Positions 16,678-25,541 of a stretch of 64,000 nucleotides of DNA are shown here, piece after piece. The position numbers and the translations under genes are program-made. Each line of letters starts with the position of its first letter. Position 1 is the stretch's first letter. Under the pieces are notes generated by a model. It was given only the letters and a program-made list of their open reading frames with translations, searched no databases and was not told the DNA's origin. This DNA is from Clostridium sp. 'deep sea' (GTDB lineage: Bacteria; Bacillota; UBA994; PWPR01). Location of the stretch: the NCBI RefSeq assembly GCF_014931565.1, contig NZ_CP063353.1, positions 1,922,001-1,986,000 of the forward strand. The letters are read 5' to 3'.

Positions 16678-16968
16678 TTATGCAAGCAAATGTTTTATGG
16701 CTATAACCGTTACTAAACCTGGCCAACCTAAGCTACCTGTAATTAAGATATTAGCAAGATTAAAAGGTATTATATAGTTAAAGAATTGTCCAACAACATT
16801 AACTACCAATACAGCAAGTACACCTTTAGATAAAATAATACCTGCTTTACTAAGTATTTTAAGCGGTAAAGATAAAAACCTTATAGCTAAGTAAACAACC
16901 ACTATTCCTCCAATAAATGCAATTATTAATTGTGGATTAACTGTGATTGAAGATAAGTTGTCTAACAT
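16678..16968 (-). CDS. bofA: Pro-sigmaK processing inhibitor, BofA family
   Basis: I choose ATG 16966-16968 (96 residues), because GGGGTG sits 6 bases upstream. Two hydrophobic segments frame the protein, and the C-terminal part (GWPGLVTVIAIKHLL) is the conserved BofA signature. In Bacillus, BofA holds the SpoIVFB protease inactive in the outer forespore membrane until a forespore signal arrives, delaying sigmaK activation. Its presence marks a spore-former, although SpoIVFA/FB and sigmaK genes are not in this window. It is last in dnaX-ybaB-recR-yaaL-bofA, the same order as in Bacillus. Confidence 0.88.
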   Translation of the reverse strand: MLDNLSSITVNPQLIIAFIGGIVVVYLAIRFLSLPLKILSKAGIILSKGVLAVLVVNVVGQFFNYIIPFNLANILITGSLGWPGLVTVIAIKHLLA

Positions 16969-17026
16969 AAAAATCACCCCGTTAATGGCTTTTACTTAAT
17001 AATACGCCTTAACAGGGTAAAACATG

Positions 17027-17290
17027 CTAACTTATACTAATATTATTGTTAACTACGCCCTCTTGTTTTGCTAAGCGTAGCAAATAAATATATTTTTGCT
17101 CTGCGGCTTGGCACATCATTATGGCGTGGTCTGTTAAACCATCTTCACTCACGCTATTAAAATATTTATGAGCCTGTTGCCATTCTTCACGTGCTTTTAT
17201 GACTTCATTCAATAATTCTTGATTTTTAGTATCGTGGCTATTTTGCTGATTTTTAACATATAATCTGTCAATAAATTTTTTCCAATCCAT
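17027..17290 (-). CDS. yaaL: YaaL-like DUF2508 protein
   Basis: I choose ATG 17288-17290 (87 residues, MDWKKFIDRLY), behind AAAGGGAG. The protein is small, soluble and mostly helical, with a coiled-coil-like core (NEVIKAREEWQQAHKYFN) that matches DUF2508/YaaL. The gene sits between recR and bofA exactly as yaaL does in Bacillus. No molecular function is known. The mRNA just before the start can form a 10-base-pair stem (17298-17307 with 17330-17339) that includes part of the ribosome-binding site. Confidence 0.8.
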   Translation of the reverse strand: MDWKKFIDRLYVKNQQNSHDTKNQELLNEVIKAREEWQQAHKYFNSVSEDGLTDHAIMMCQAAEQKYIYLLRLAKQEGVVNNNISIS

Positions 17291-17297
17291 AATAAAT

Positions 17298-17339
17298 AAT
17301 ACCACTCCCTTTGTTAATATTGTGTCCAAGAGTGGTATT
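17298..17339 (-). promoter_or_regulatory. Stem overlapping the yaaL ribosome-binding site
   Basis: On the minus strand AATACCACTC (17330-17339) is exactly complementary to GAGTGGTATT (17298-17307), with a 22-base loop. The stem takes in the end of the GGGAG site and closes 7 bases before the yaaL start, so it could limit yaaL translation or mark an RNA-processing point between recR and yaaL. Confidence 0.4.
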
Positions 17340-17399
17340 TTTAAACATCTTTAATTGAGTATTATGTTATAACTATATAACTAAAGCTATATAAATACA

Positions 17400-18005
17400 T
17401 TATAAAATTTCTCTTCTTCCTTGTAGTGCCTTACCTAATGTAATTTCATCCACTGCTTCTAAATCAGTGCCCATTGGTATACCATAAGCAATTCGGGTTA
17501 CCTTTATATCTAAAGGTTTTATTAAACGAGCCAAAAACATTGCTGTAGCTTCGCCCTCTACTGAAGGACTTGTAGCAATTATTACTTCATTAATAGACTC
17601 CTGATCTATTCTATCTAATAACTGATACACATGAAGTTCTTCGGGTCCTACATTTTCTAAAGGAGAAATTACACCATGTAACACATGGTAAAGTCCGTTA
17701 TATTCATGAGTAGCTTCAATTGCATTAACATCACGAGGTGACTCCACAACACAAATTGTATTTTTATTGCGATTGGGGTCACTACAAAGTGAGCAAATAT
17801 CTTGCTCAGATAAATTGGCACATTGTTTGCACATTTGAATATTATTACGGGCATTAACCATTACCTCTGCTAAATCTGCTACACTTTGCTCTGGCATATT
17901 TAAAATATGAAAAGCTATTCTTACTGCAGATTTGGGGCCAACACCCGGTAACTGCATTAGGTGATGAATTAATCTTGTTAAAGCTACTGGGTATTTAGCA
18001 GTCAT
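17400..18005 (-). CDS. recR: Recombination mediator RecR
   Basis: The product has 201 residues, the normal length for RecR. An N-terminal helix-hairpin-helix (LMQLPGVGPKSAVRIAFHIL) precedes a four-Cys zinc motif (CKQCANLSEQDICSLC) and a Toprim domain (CVVESPRDVNAIE ... ATSPSVEGEATAMFLA). RecR works with RecO and RecF to load RecA on single-stranded DNA at gaps. The start lies 2 bases past the ybaB stop, so the two are translated together. Confidence 0.97.
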   Translation of the reverse strand: MTAKYPVALTRLIHHLMQLPGVGPKSAVRIAFHILNMPEQSVADLAEVMVNARNNIQMCKQCANLSEQDICSLCSDPNRNKNTICVVESPRDVNAIEATHEYNGLYHVLHGVISPLENVGPEELHVYQLLDRIDQESINEVIIATSPSVEGEATAMFLARLIKPLDIKVTRIAYGIPMGTDLEAVDEITLGKALQGRREIL

Positions 18006-18007
18006 TA

Positions 18008-18337
18008 TTAAAATATACCTGGTAAACCACCTGTAATTTTACCCATAGTATCTTGAGCCATTTTTTCAGCTTTTTCTAGGGCTTCATTTACAGCTGCAAT
18101 TAGCATATCTTGCAACATCTCAACATCTTCTGGATCTACTACATCAGGTTGTATAACTAATTCTTGAAGCTGTTTATGGCCATTTACTACAGCTTTAATA
18201 GCACCACCACCAACAACTACTTCTATGGTTTTATTACCAAGCTCTTCTTGGGCTTTCGCCATATCTGCTTGCATTTTTTGAGCTTGCTTCATTAGCTTAC
18301 TCATACTTTTTCCTCCACCACCAAAGTTCTTACGCAT
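18008..18337 (-). CDS. ybaB: YbaB/EbfC nucleoid-associated protein
   Basis: The product has 109 residues; the ATG is preceded by GGAGGT. The N-terminal Gly/Lys-rich stretch leads into MSKLMKQAQKMQADMAKAQEELGNK, the long helix of the YbaB fold, then the conserved beta pair (IEVVVGGGAIKAVVNGHKQL). YbaB proteins form tweezer-like dimers on DNA. The position between dnaX and recR is conserved across bacteria. Confidence 0.95.
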   Translation of the reverse strand: MRKNFGGGGKSMSKLMKQAQKMQADMAKAQEELGNKTIEVVVGGGAIKAVVNGHKQLQELVIQPDVVDPEDVEMLQDMLIAAVNEALEKAEKMAQDTMGKITGGLPGIF

Positions 18338-18349
18338 AAAAAGTACCTC

Positions 18350-20023
18350 CTAATTTTCTTTTGAAACTATTTTACCACTAAAAATCTCTATTGCAGTTTG
18401 CACAATATCGACTTTAGGTTTTTCAACTACTTCATTCTTTTTTGGTTTTGAAGCCTTTTGCAAAACACCTTTAATATTTACTTTATCGCCTAAAACTGAT
18501 TCAAGAACAGTTTCTATTATGTTTTTCTTTAAACTGCTTGTGACCTGATCTTTATGAAAATCATCACTAAACTGCAATACTAAATTCATGTTCTCAAATT
18601 GTAATGGTTTTGCGTTTTTAAGTAAAGCATTTGTTATAACATCTTGCTCTTTAACCTTTGCTAAAATATCATTCCAATTGCGCTCAATTGAAGATAGTGA
18701 TATCTGTGACTTAGTTTGTTTAATTGGTTCATAACTCTTACTAACTAGTGGCTCAGCTATAACGGCTTGCTCATTTGCAGTTTCATTTTTTACTACCTGC
18801 TGTTCAATTTCTTTTTTAAAGTCACTATAACTAATATTATTAACTTGCTCTTCCTGTTTAGAAGTACTTACACTAACTATTTCACCATTTCGAGTTTGTT
18901 TTTCTAACACAGTAACACGAGCAGCTAACTCTGTAAGAGAAAATCCTGTTATATACTGGCTCTCTAAAATAGCTAATTCAACTACTAAACGCTGATTTTT
19001 GGCATACTTTATGTCATTCACAGCTTTTACTATTGAGTGTATGAGTACATACAAATGATCTCTTGAAATATCTTTAGCCTGTTTATTAACTAGTGAAATA
19101 TCCTCTAGAACTATTTCATTATTATTTATACCCACCTGTAGCTCTAATAAACTACGTAAGTAGTGTAAATAGTCTACTAAAAACTGCTCTAAGCTATGGC
19201 CTTGATCATAAACTTTAGCTACTTGCTCTAAAGCATTCACTACATTGTTGGAAATAATACTTTCTGTTATTAGATAAAAGGCTTTATCGTCTACTGCACC
19301 TAATAAATCCATAACTATTTTAAGGTTAATATTGTTTTCACTATATGCTAAACATTGATCTAAAATACTTATGGCATCACGCATAGCACCATCAGACGCA
19401 CGTGTTATTAAATCAAGGGCTTCTTTAGATATTGTAGCTCCTAAGTCAGTTGCTACTTGCTGTATATGGCTTTTGATAAAATCCTTATTTATTCTATGAA
19501 AATCAAAGCGTTGACAACGTGATTTTATGGTTGCAGGTATTTTATGAGCTTCGGTTGTAGCTAATATAAAAATAACATGAGCTGGTGGCTCTTCGAGGGT
19601 TTTAAGTAAAGCGTTAAAGGCGGCAGTAGATAACATATGTACCTCATCTATAATATAAACCTTGTATCTACAATTAGCTGGGGCATACTTAACCTTTTCA
19701 CGTAAATCCCTTATTTCGTCAACTCCATTATTGGAGGCAGCATCTATTTCTATTACATCGAGTGAGCGGCTTTCTAATATGTTTTTACAAACCAAACACT
19801 CATTGCAGGGTACTATAACTTCTTGATGCAAACAATTTATGGCCCTTGCTAAAATACGAGCAGTACTTGTTTTACCAACTCCACGAGGTCCAGCAAATAA
19901 ATAAGCATGAGCTATGAAGTTATTTTTTACAGCATTACTTAAGGTTTTAGTAATATGTGCTTGTCCTAACACATCTTCAAATTTTAATGGTCGTAATTGC
20001 CTATACAAGGCCTGATATCCCAT
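18350..20023 (-). CDS. dnaX: DNA polymerase III subunit gamma/tau
   Basis: The product has 557 residues; the start is supported by TAGGAGG. The N-terminal AAA+ domain contains Walker A (GPRGVGKTS), a zinc-type cluster ending CNECLVC, and Walker B with the DEVH box (VYIIDEVHML), followed by sensor 1 (ILATTEAHKIPATIKSRCQRFDF). A clamp-loader collar and a Lys/Glu-rich tau-like C-terminal part follow. The protein drives sliding-clamp loading and links the clamp loader to the polymerase. It heads the dnaX-ybaB-recR-yaaL-bofA operon. I saw no 4.5S RNA gene or tadA upstream, unlike Bacillus. Confidence 0.97.
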   Translation of the reverse strand: MGYQALYRQLRPLKFEDVLGQAHITKTLSNAVKNNFIAHAYLFAGPRGVGKTSTARILARAINCLHQEVIVPCNECLVCKNILESRSLDVIEIDAASNNGVDEIRDLREKVKYAPANCRYKVYIIDEVHMLSTAAFNALLKTLEEPPAHVIFILATTEAHKIPATIKSRCQRFDFHRINKDFIKSHIQQVATDLGATISKEALDLITRASDGAMRDAISILDQCLAYSENNINLKIVMDLLGAVDDKAFYLITESIISNNVVNALEQVAKVYDQGHSLEQFLVDYLHYLRSLLELQVGINNNEIVLEDISLVNKQAKDISRDHLYVLIHSIVKAVNDIKYAKNQRLVVELAILESQYITGFSLTELAARVTVLEKQTRNGEIVSVSTSKQEEQVNNISYSDFKKEIEQQVVKNETANEQAVIAEPLVSKSYEPIKQTKSQISLSSIERNWNDILAKVKEQDVITNALLKNAKPLQFENMNLVLQFSDDFHKDQVTSSLKKNIIETVLESVLGDKVNIKGVLQKASKPKKNEVVEKPKVDIVQTAIEIFSGKIVSKEN

Positions 20024-20310
20024 AGCTGTTCCTCCTATTAATATAACTTAAATAAGCCAAGATTTAATGTTACTACAGCTTAGCCTTATTTTAAACTAAT
20101 TATTTTGATTACTTTAATATTATAACAAAAAAACAGGTGTTTTGTTAGCTGTGTTAGAGAGTAGCTATTATTTAATGGAAGTGTTTTATTAATTTATATT
20201 TTATTAATTGATAAAAAATTTAATTATGCTAATAAATAAAATACTAATTAAGTAAAAAGCTAGGTATGCCTTGTTATGATAAGCAAATAGGAGCTATAGC
20301 ACTAAATCTA
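20024..20310. other. Gene-free interval upstream of dnaX
   Basis: AT-rich sequence with no recognised gene or RNA. It probably holds the dnaX promoter, but no convincing pair of boxes was found. Confidence 0.25.
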
Positions 20311-20882
20311 TAAAGAGAAGCCCTAATCAAACGAATATAAACATATATAAGACTAGAGATGAAGGTGCTGAGGCGTAAGAATTATCATAAACCTGCCACA
20401 CCTTCTTTTACCTTAGTGCACTTGGTGATTTCTAAAACAAAAATATTTGCCTTAAGCTTGATTTTAAATCCTCAAATATTTTTGATACATAAATTTTACT
20501 CTCCCTTAATTAAAATATTCTATACACTAAGTGCACAAAGGGGCACAAAGAGGTATCCTAATTTAACATAATTGGTGATTTAAGCATGAGACTATACAAT
20601 AATATTTAAAAATTTAATTAAATATAAAAAAAGCTTAGTTGTAAGGATTATTCTTATAACTGGATCATTAAAGTCTTTACTCATCTACAAAAAAATGTTT
20701 TGATGAAGCAATTAAGTTTAGTAAATTACGATTACTAGTTTATCGTTAAAGTTTAAGACTATTTTTGACTTTTAAAATTTTTTATCTATAAGTTATTAAT
20801 GTTTATAAGAAAACACAGTCATTTTTTATTGTAAATAGGCGCCTACATTAGTTTTTTTTATTTCTACTAATGCAACAGCCCC
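20311..20882 (-). repeat. Interspersed repeat, long copy A (about 570 bp)
   Basis: The reverse complement of this stretch matches 35218-35583 in several blocks in the same order. One end carries a hairpin starting GGGGCTGTTGCATTAG. Next come a block with TGACTGTGTTTTCTTATAA and one with ATTTGAGGATTTAAAATCAA. The other end carries a block with the 17-mer GATGAAGGTGCTGAGGC (20358-20374 on the plus strand) and a final AGGGCTTCTCTTTATA. Copy B lacks roughly 200 bases from the middle. No frame of useful length is conserved between copies, so it is probably a non-autonomous mobile element or a structured intergenic repeat. Confidence 0.7.
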
Positions 20883-20947
20883 ACTACGTTTATAATAAAA
20901 TACAATTTAAATTTTCTGTTTAATTATTTACCTTAAGTATAAATTTT

Positions 20948-21970
20948 TTATTTAGTTAAAGCATTTTTTATAGCTTTTACTACACTCCAAGCCCCATTAG
21001 TAGTATTACTAATTACCGAAAACTCTAAATCACGCTCCCTTATTACACCCGATTGAAAAGATACCCCTGCATCGCAACCCATTATATACTCTAGCTGACA
21101 ACTAGGGTAATTATAAAGCCACATACCATAACCATAGTAGCGGTTTTCAGTATCTTTAGCATGCTTTTTACAGTATTCGGCTGTTAGTTTAGGCGATAGT
21201 ATTTCATTATTAAAAAGGGCCTGCCAGAGCTTTGTGAGATCATTTACGCAGGTAAAAGCTCCCCCATCCCCTGCTCCTACTATCGGCAGATTGTATATAT
21301 TGGTATACCAGCCAGTATCCGTATCCACATAGCCATAGGCTGTGTTTTTTGGTAAACAGTTTAAGGGGTAAAAACCAGTTGAATTCATGTTATTTTTTTT
21401 AAACAATTGATTTGTTACAAACTCACTATAGCTTATTCCTGAGATTTTAGCTATTACAGCAGCTAATAACACATAACCGCCATTGTTATAAGAAAACTTT
21501 TCTCCAGGCTTAGACTTCATATCTCTATGTGGAAAAACCTCGAAATAATGATAAGGCTCTTTTAGTTCATGCCAAGGAATAGCTAGTTTAAAGTTATCAA
21601 AGTCTTCAATTAGCTCTTCATCAAAATAGTCTGGTAAACCAGATGTATGAGACAACAGTTGAGCTATTGTTACATTTTTATTATAATTGGGAAACTTATC
21701 TCTTATTTTTATAATATCAAAAACCTGAGAGTTTAAGTTTAACTTGCCCCTATCTATTAACAAACCGATAGCTAAAGCCGTAAATAATTTTGTACCCGAT
21801 GCAATACCAAAACGGGTATTAATATTAATGGGCAATTCGTTACTCCTATCAGCAAAACCCTTTACATGTGAATATATAATTTCTCCTTTATGTAATACTT
21901 GAGCCACCCCTGAAAAGTTTGTTTCTGTAATAATTTCATTTATTTCAGCTTTATTTAAATACCTAGTCAA
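20948..21970 (-). CDS. Serine hydrolase of the beta-lactamase / penicillin-binding-protein fold
   Basis: I place the start at TTG 21968-21970 (340 residues), 5 bases past AGAGGTGA; the GTG at 21977-21979 is part of that site. The SxxK motif (ASGTKLFTALAIG) and the YxN motif (YNNGGYVLLAAVI) are present, with the surrounding LLSHTSGLPDYF, which defines the class C beta-lactamase-related (AmpC/EstB/D-aminopeptidase) hydrolases. There is no signal peptide, so it acts in the cytoplasm or leaves by another route. The substrate is unknown; ester or D-amino-acid peptide cleavage is typical of the family. It is divergent from the sigY-like operon. Confidence 0.88.
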   Translation of the reverse strand: MTRYLNKAEINEIITETNFSGVAQVLHKGEIIYSHVKGFADRSNELPININTRFGIASGTKLFTALAIGLLIDRGKLNLNSQVFDIIKIRDKFPNYNKNVTIAQLLSHTSGLPDYFDEELIEDFDNFKLAIPWHELKEPYHYFEVFPHRDMKSKPGEKFSYNNGGYVLLAAVIAKISGISYSEFVTNQLFKKNNMNSTGFYPLNCLPKNTAYGYVDTDTGWYTNIYNLPIVGAGDGGAFTCVNDLTKLWQALFNNEILSPKLTAEYCKKHAKDTENRYYGYGMWLYNYPSCQLEYIMGCDAGVSFQSGVIRERDLEFSVISNTTNGAWSVVKAIKNALTK

Positions 21971-22065
21971 TATAATCACCTCTTATACTTAATTATAAAG
22001 AAGTTTTAAGTAGTTTACTAACTAATATATGTACAAAATTAATTAGGTAGTATTTTTGTTTTTAC

Positions 22066-22093
22066 TGAACTAATTTCTAATGTCATGCGTAAT
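22066..22093 (+). promoter_or_regulatory. ECF-sigma-type promoter of the sigY-like operon
   Basis: TGAACT (22066-22071) and CGTAAT (22088-22093) are separated by 16 bases. A -35 box with a GAAC or GAAAC core and a -10 box starting CGT are the hallmarks of promoters read by group IV (ECF) sigma factors. It lies 26 bases upstream of the first gene of an operon that encodes such a factor, which suggests autoregulation. Confidence 0.65.
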
Positions 22094-22118
22094 ACTTATA
22101 AAATAGGGAGGTAAAGAT

Positions 22119-22334
22119 ATGGGAAATACTATGGAGTTACTAAATTTATTATGGCCAATAATTGTTGTTCAATTAGCTATGCAGGTCTTTTGCTTAGTGA
22201 AATTGTTTAAAACTGGCAGTAGAAACCTCAGCAAATTATGGTGGACACTCATAATAATTATTTTAAGTATTTTAGGACCTGTTGTGTTTTTACTCTTTGG
22301 TATAAACAGAGGAGACAGCCATGATTTCAGTTAA
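22119..22334 (+). CDS. PLDc_N-domain membrane protein (YxlE-like)
   Basis: The product has 71 residues, starting behind GGGAGG. Two hydrophobic helices (LLWPIIVVQLAMQVFCLV and WWTLIIIILSILGPVVFLLFG) match the short phospholipase-D N-terminal membrane domain shared by Bacillus YxlD and YxlE. These small proteins act in the anti-sigma system of SigY, according to the Bacillus literature. It is the first gene of the operon and overlaps the ABC ATPase gene by 14 bases. Confidence 0.75.
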   Translation: MGNTMELLNLLWPIIVVQLAMQVFCLVKLFKTGSRNLSKLWWTLIIIILSILGPVVFLLFGINRGDSHDFS

Positions 22335-23244
22335 AAATTTATGTAAGTCTTATGGTCAACATCAAGTATTAAAGGGCTTAACTCTTAGCGTTAAAACCGA
22401 GCAGAATAAAGGAACTATTTATGGCTTTTTAGGGAAAAATGGCGCTGGCAAAACTACTACCATGAATATCTTAAATGGCTTAGCCAAATTCAATGCTGGT
22501 GAATGTTACGTACTAGGTACAAAGTTAACCGCCCACACTCGCCAACAGCTTAATAGTGTTGCTTATTTGCCTGAATCACCAGGATTATATCCTTACATGA
22601 CTGGTAAAGAGTACCTAGATTTTATAGGTTATTTAAAAACTAAAGATAAAACTGAGGTTAAAAAAAGAACCACTGAAATGTTAGAGCTTACATCTTTACA
22701 ACATGCTAAAAATAAACGTATTGGGGGTTATTCAAGAGGCATGAAGCAACGGATTGCTATGGCTGCAGCTATGTACCATAAACCTAAGCTTATATTTTTA
22801 GATGAACCGACATCGGCACTTGACCCTCAAGGAAGAAAAGATGTTTTAAAACTACTACAGCATTTAAGAGAAACAGGATGCTCAATATTTTTATCCACCC
22901 ATATCTTAAGTGATGTAGAAAAGGTCTGTGATACAATTGGCATTTTACACAATGGCAAGCTATTACTAGAAGAAAACATGCGTAGCCTAATGAAAAACCA
23001 AGTAAGTATAGCTTACACCATTACATTTAAAGATAAGATAACAAAAAACACTTTTAATACCATAAGTAACTACCCCTATGTTAAAGAGTTAAAAGTAACT
23101 GAAAATGAGCTAATTGTATGGCTAAAAGATAATGTAGCTAATATTTTATTAAAGAACTTAGGTAATATAGAACAAGAAATTGAGTCTTGTGCTAAAAGAA
23201 AGCCTAATCTGGAGGATATTTTTATTAACACCTTAAGTAAATAA
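22321..23244 (+). CDS. ABC transporter ATP-binding protein (YxlF-like)
   Basis: The product has 307 residues, starting behind GAGGAG. Walker A (GKNGAGKTT), Q-loop region (AYLPESPGLYPYMTG), ABC signature (YSRGMKQR) and Walker B (LIFLDEPTSALDP) are all present, followed by a C-terminal extension typical of ABC-2 drug and antibiotic exporters. It pairs with the permease gene 22 bases downstream. In Bacillus the sigY operon encodes the equivalent YxlF/YxlG pair, whose substrate is unknown; resistance to a toxic peptide or drug is a reasonable guess. Confidence 0.92.
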   Translation: MISVKNLCKSYGQHQVLKGLTLSVKTEQNKGTIYGFLGKNGAGKTTTMNILNGLAKFNAGECYVLGTKLTAHTRQQLNSVAYLPESPGLYPYMTGKEYLDFIGYLKTKDKTEVKKRTTEMLELTSLQHAKNKRIGGYSRGMKQRIAMAAAMYHKPKLIFLDEPTSALDPQGRKDVLKLLQHLRETGCSIFLSTHILSDVEKVCDTIGILHNGKLLLEENMRSLMKNQVSIAYTITFKDKITKNTFNTISNYPYVKELKVTENELIVWLKDNVANILLKNLGNIEQEIESCAKRKPNLEDIFINTLSK

Positions 23245-23266
23245 GGTATAGAGAAAGGACTTAACT

Positions 23267-24025
23267 ATGGTTAGCATATTTAAAAAGGAAATAATAGAGG
23301 CAATAAGAAGCTATCGGTTTTTAGTTATTTTATTTGGGATAGCGTTATTCGCCTTACTAGACCCCATAATGTTAAAGCTACTACCAAAAATAATGCAGAG
23401 TCAATTTGAGGGTTTAGATATAAGTCAATTAATAAGCTTAAATCAACCCAATGCTGCCTTAAATTATTATAAAAACTTACAGCAAATTGGCAGTATTATT
23501 ATTTGCTTTGCTTTAATGAAGATTATTGCAGGAGAACTAAAAGAGAAAACTGCTATTATTCCTTATTGTAATAGTTTGAGCTTCAGCAAAATGGTTTTTG
23601 CTAAGTTTACTGTTTACACCTTGTACTTATTATCAGCAGTTGTGCTTAGCTCTATTATTAATTACTTATATGCCAGTACTTTATTTAGTGGTGAACGTTT
23701 TTCTTTTATCGCCTCTGTAAAAAGTGGAGTGTTATTTGGCTTATATTTTTCATTTTTAGCAACCTGCTTAATGTTTTTTGGGGCTCTATTTAAAAAGCCC
23801 AATGTTGCTGCTTTATGTTCCGTTGTAATTGCTTTATTTACACCTGCCTTAGGTAGTTTGTTTAAGGTAGCTAGCTATTTACCAAGTGGACTTTTAGATG
23901 AGGCTCAGCTTTTAATACCTTATTTAACTACTAGCGGATTAAGCTCCTTAATAGTTACTATAGGGCTTAGTTTTAGCTTATTATTTTTAACTATTTTTAG
24001 ATTAAAAACTATAGATTTAAGTTAG
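23267..24025 (+). CDS. ABC-2 type permease (YxlG-like)
   Basis: The product has 252 residues, starting behind AAAGGAC. About six membrane segments are predicted, preceded by an amphipathic N-terminus (FKKEIIEAIRSYRFL) that matches the coupling helix of ABC-2 permeases. It should form a transporter with the preceding ATPase. Position and size match YxlG of the Bacillus sigY operon. The export substrate cannot be read from sequence. Confidence 0.87.
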   Translation: MVSIFKKEIIEAIRSYRFLVILFGIALFALLDPIMLKLLPKIMQSQFEGLDISQLISLNQPNAALNYYKNLQQIGSIIICFALMKIIAGELKEKTAIIPYCNSLSFSKMVFAKFTVYTLYLLSAVVLSSIINYLYASTLFSGERFSFIASVKSGVLFGLYFSFLATCLMFFGALFKKPNVAALCSVVIALFTPALGSLFKVASYLPSGLLDEAQLLIPYLTTSGLSSLIVTIGLSFSLLFLTIFRLKTIDLS

Positions 24026-24034
24026 GAGAAAGTC

Positions 24035-24961
24035 ATGAAACACATTTATCTTACTGTAATAATAGTTATTGTAACTATTATTGCAGTTATTAGCGTAAAT
24101 AACCTTGGGGATATTAAGGTAAAGGTTAACGATGGGGTACTAAAAGCAAGCCTTAATAGAGCAGGAAAAGACCACAAAACCATCGTAGTAATGATAGCAG
24201 GCTCTGGTCCTACTGATAGAAATGGTAACTCAAGCCTTATAAAAGGTAGGAACGATAGCCTATTGCAATTAGCTAAAGCCTTAAATAAACAAGGCATAGA
24301 CACCTTTAGATACGACAAACGTAGTGCTGGCAAAAGCTTTAAGAGCTTTAAAGATATTCAAAACACAAATTTTGACGATTTTGTAAACGATGCCATAGCT
24401 TGTATCAACTTATTAAAAAACAAAGGTTATAATAGAATATATGTAGCTGGTCATAGCCAAGGTAGCTTAATAGCAATGTTAACTACTAAAAGTGGCCTTG
24501 TAAATGGTGTAATATCTATTGCAGGACCTGCTCACAACGTATATTATGGCTTAAAAGAGCAACTTTCTGCTAATAATCAATATGAGAGTGTAAAGTATAT
24601 AATTGAAGAATTAAAACAAGGTAAGATAGTTAAAAACGTAAAAGAGCAAGATAAGCTTTCATTTTCTATTGCTAATCAAAAATTTTTAATAAGTTGGATG
24701 AAATATAACCCTCTTAGGATAGCTAAAGACTTAAAAGTGCCCATTATTTTTTTAAATGGAGATATGGATATCCAAGTTCCTATAGCTGATCTAAAGATTT
24801 TTCAACAAGCCCTGCCACAATCAAAATGTATAACGCTTAAAAATACAAACCATGTTTTAAAGGTTGTAACAAATGAAAAACAAAACGTAGAGTCTTATAG
24901 CAAGGCATATTATATGTTAAATGAAACACTAATTAAAGAGATAACCTCATTTGTAAAATAG
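24035..24961 (+). CDS. Membrane-anchored alpha/beta hydrolase
   Basis: The product has 308 residues, starting behind TTAGGAG. An N-terminal hydrophobic segment (about residues 4-22) anchors it outside the membrane. The hydrolase core has the oxyanion-side motif GSGPTDRNGN, the nucleophile elbow GHSQGS (Ser), an acid in NGDMDIQVP and the catalytic His in NTNHVLK. The pattern is that of the YqiA/dienelactone-like serine esterases. The gene lies inside a sigY-like operon that lacks it in Bacillus, so an esterase acting at the envelope may be part of the same response. The substrate is unknown. Confidence 0.85.
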   Translation: MKHIYLTVIIVIVTIIAVISVNNLGDIKVKVNDGVLKASLNRAGKDHKTIVVMIAGSGPTDRNGNSSLIKGRNDSLLQLAKALNKQGIDTFRYDKRSAGKSFKSFKDIQNTNFDDFVNDAIACINLLKNKGYNRIYVAGHSQGSLIAMLTTKSGLVNGVISIAGPAHNVYYGLKEQLSANNQYESVKYIIEELKQGKIVKNVKEQDKLSFSIANQKFLISWMKYNPLRIAKDLKVPIIFLNGDMDIQVPIADLKIFQQALPQSKCITLKNTNHVLKVVTNEKQNVESYSKAYYMLNETLIKEITSFVK

Positions 24962-24980
24962 GCTTAAAGGGGTGCAGTAA

Positions 24981-25541
24981 TTGCAAAATAGTTTAGCTGA
25001 AAAAAATTTAATTAATGAAGCATTAGCAGGTAATCTTGAGTCTTTAGCACAATTACTTCACCTTAATTATAATAAGGTATATGGCTATTTAGTTAAGCTT
25101 ACCTTAAATAAAGAGCTGGCTTTAGATTTAGCGCAGGAGTCTATGACTAAGGCTATTGAGAAACTTGAACAATATAATAACTGCAAAGCTTCGTTTTCTA
25201 CTTGGCTTATTCAAATTGCCATTAATACTAGTAGAGATTGGTATCGAAAAGAGAAACGAAAAAAAGAGTTTTATGATAACCTGCTAAATCAGAGTTTAAA
25301 TGGTCTACCATTATCTAGCTTGAACAATAACACTAATATTGGTTATGATAGAGAAGAGATTTTAGATACCTTAATGGTACTAAAAAACATTCCTGCCAAA
25401 ATTAGAATACCAGTTATTCTTAAGTATTATTACGGATATGAACAGAGTGAAATTGCTAAGTTTTTAAAGATACCTAAAGGCACAGTAAAATCAAGAATAA
25501 GTAATGGACTAAAACGAATTAGGAAGGAGTTGCAAAGATGA
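24981..25541 (+). CDS. ECF-type RNA polymerase sigma factor (SigY-like)
   Basis: The product has 186 residues from a TTG start behind AAAGGGG. Region 2 (NKELALDLAQESMTKAIEKLEQY ... FSTWLIQIAINTSRDWYRKEKR) and region 4 (YYGYEQSEIAKFLKIPKGTVKSRISNGLKRI) are typical of group IV sigma factors. The downstream genes match YxlC and YxlD, and the upstream genes match YxlE, YxlF and YxlG, so SigY is the best assignment. An ECF-type promoter before the operon suggests that it drives its own transcription. The trigger is unknown; SigY in Bacillus responds to nitrogen starvation and some stresses. Confidence 0.88.
   Translation: MQNSLAEKNLINEALAGNLESLAQLLHLNYNKVYGYLVKLTLNKELALDLAQESMTKAIEKLEQYNNCKASFSTWLIQIAINTSRDWYRKEKRKKEFYDNLLNQSLNGLPLSSLNNNTNIGYDREEILDTLMVLKNIPAKIRIPVILKYYYGYEQSEIAKFLKIPKGTVKSRISNGLKRIRKELQR

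Noticed and set aside
20024-20310. Signal recognition particle RNA or tadA upstream of dnaX, as in Bacillus
   Set aside because: No SRP hairpin or deaminase frame is present in the interval.
20359-20571. 70-codon frame inside repeat copy A
   Set aside because: The matching region of copy B does not keep the frame, so it is not a conserved protein.
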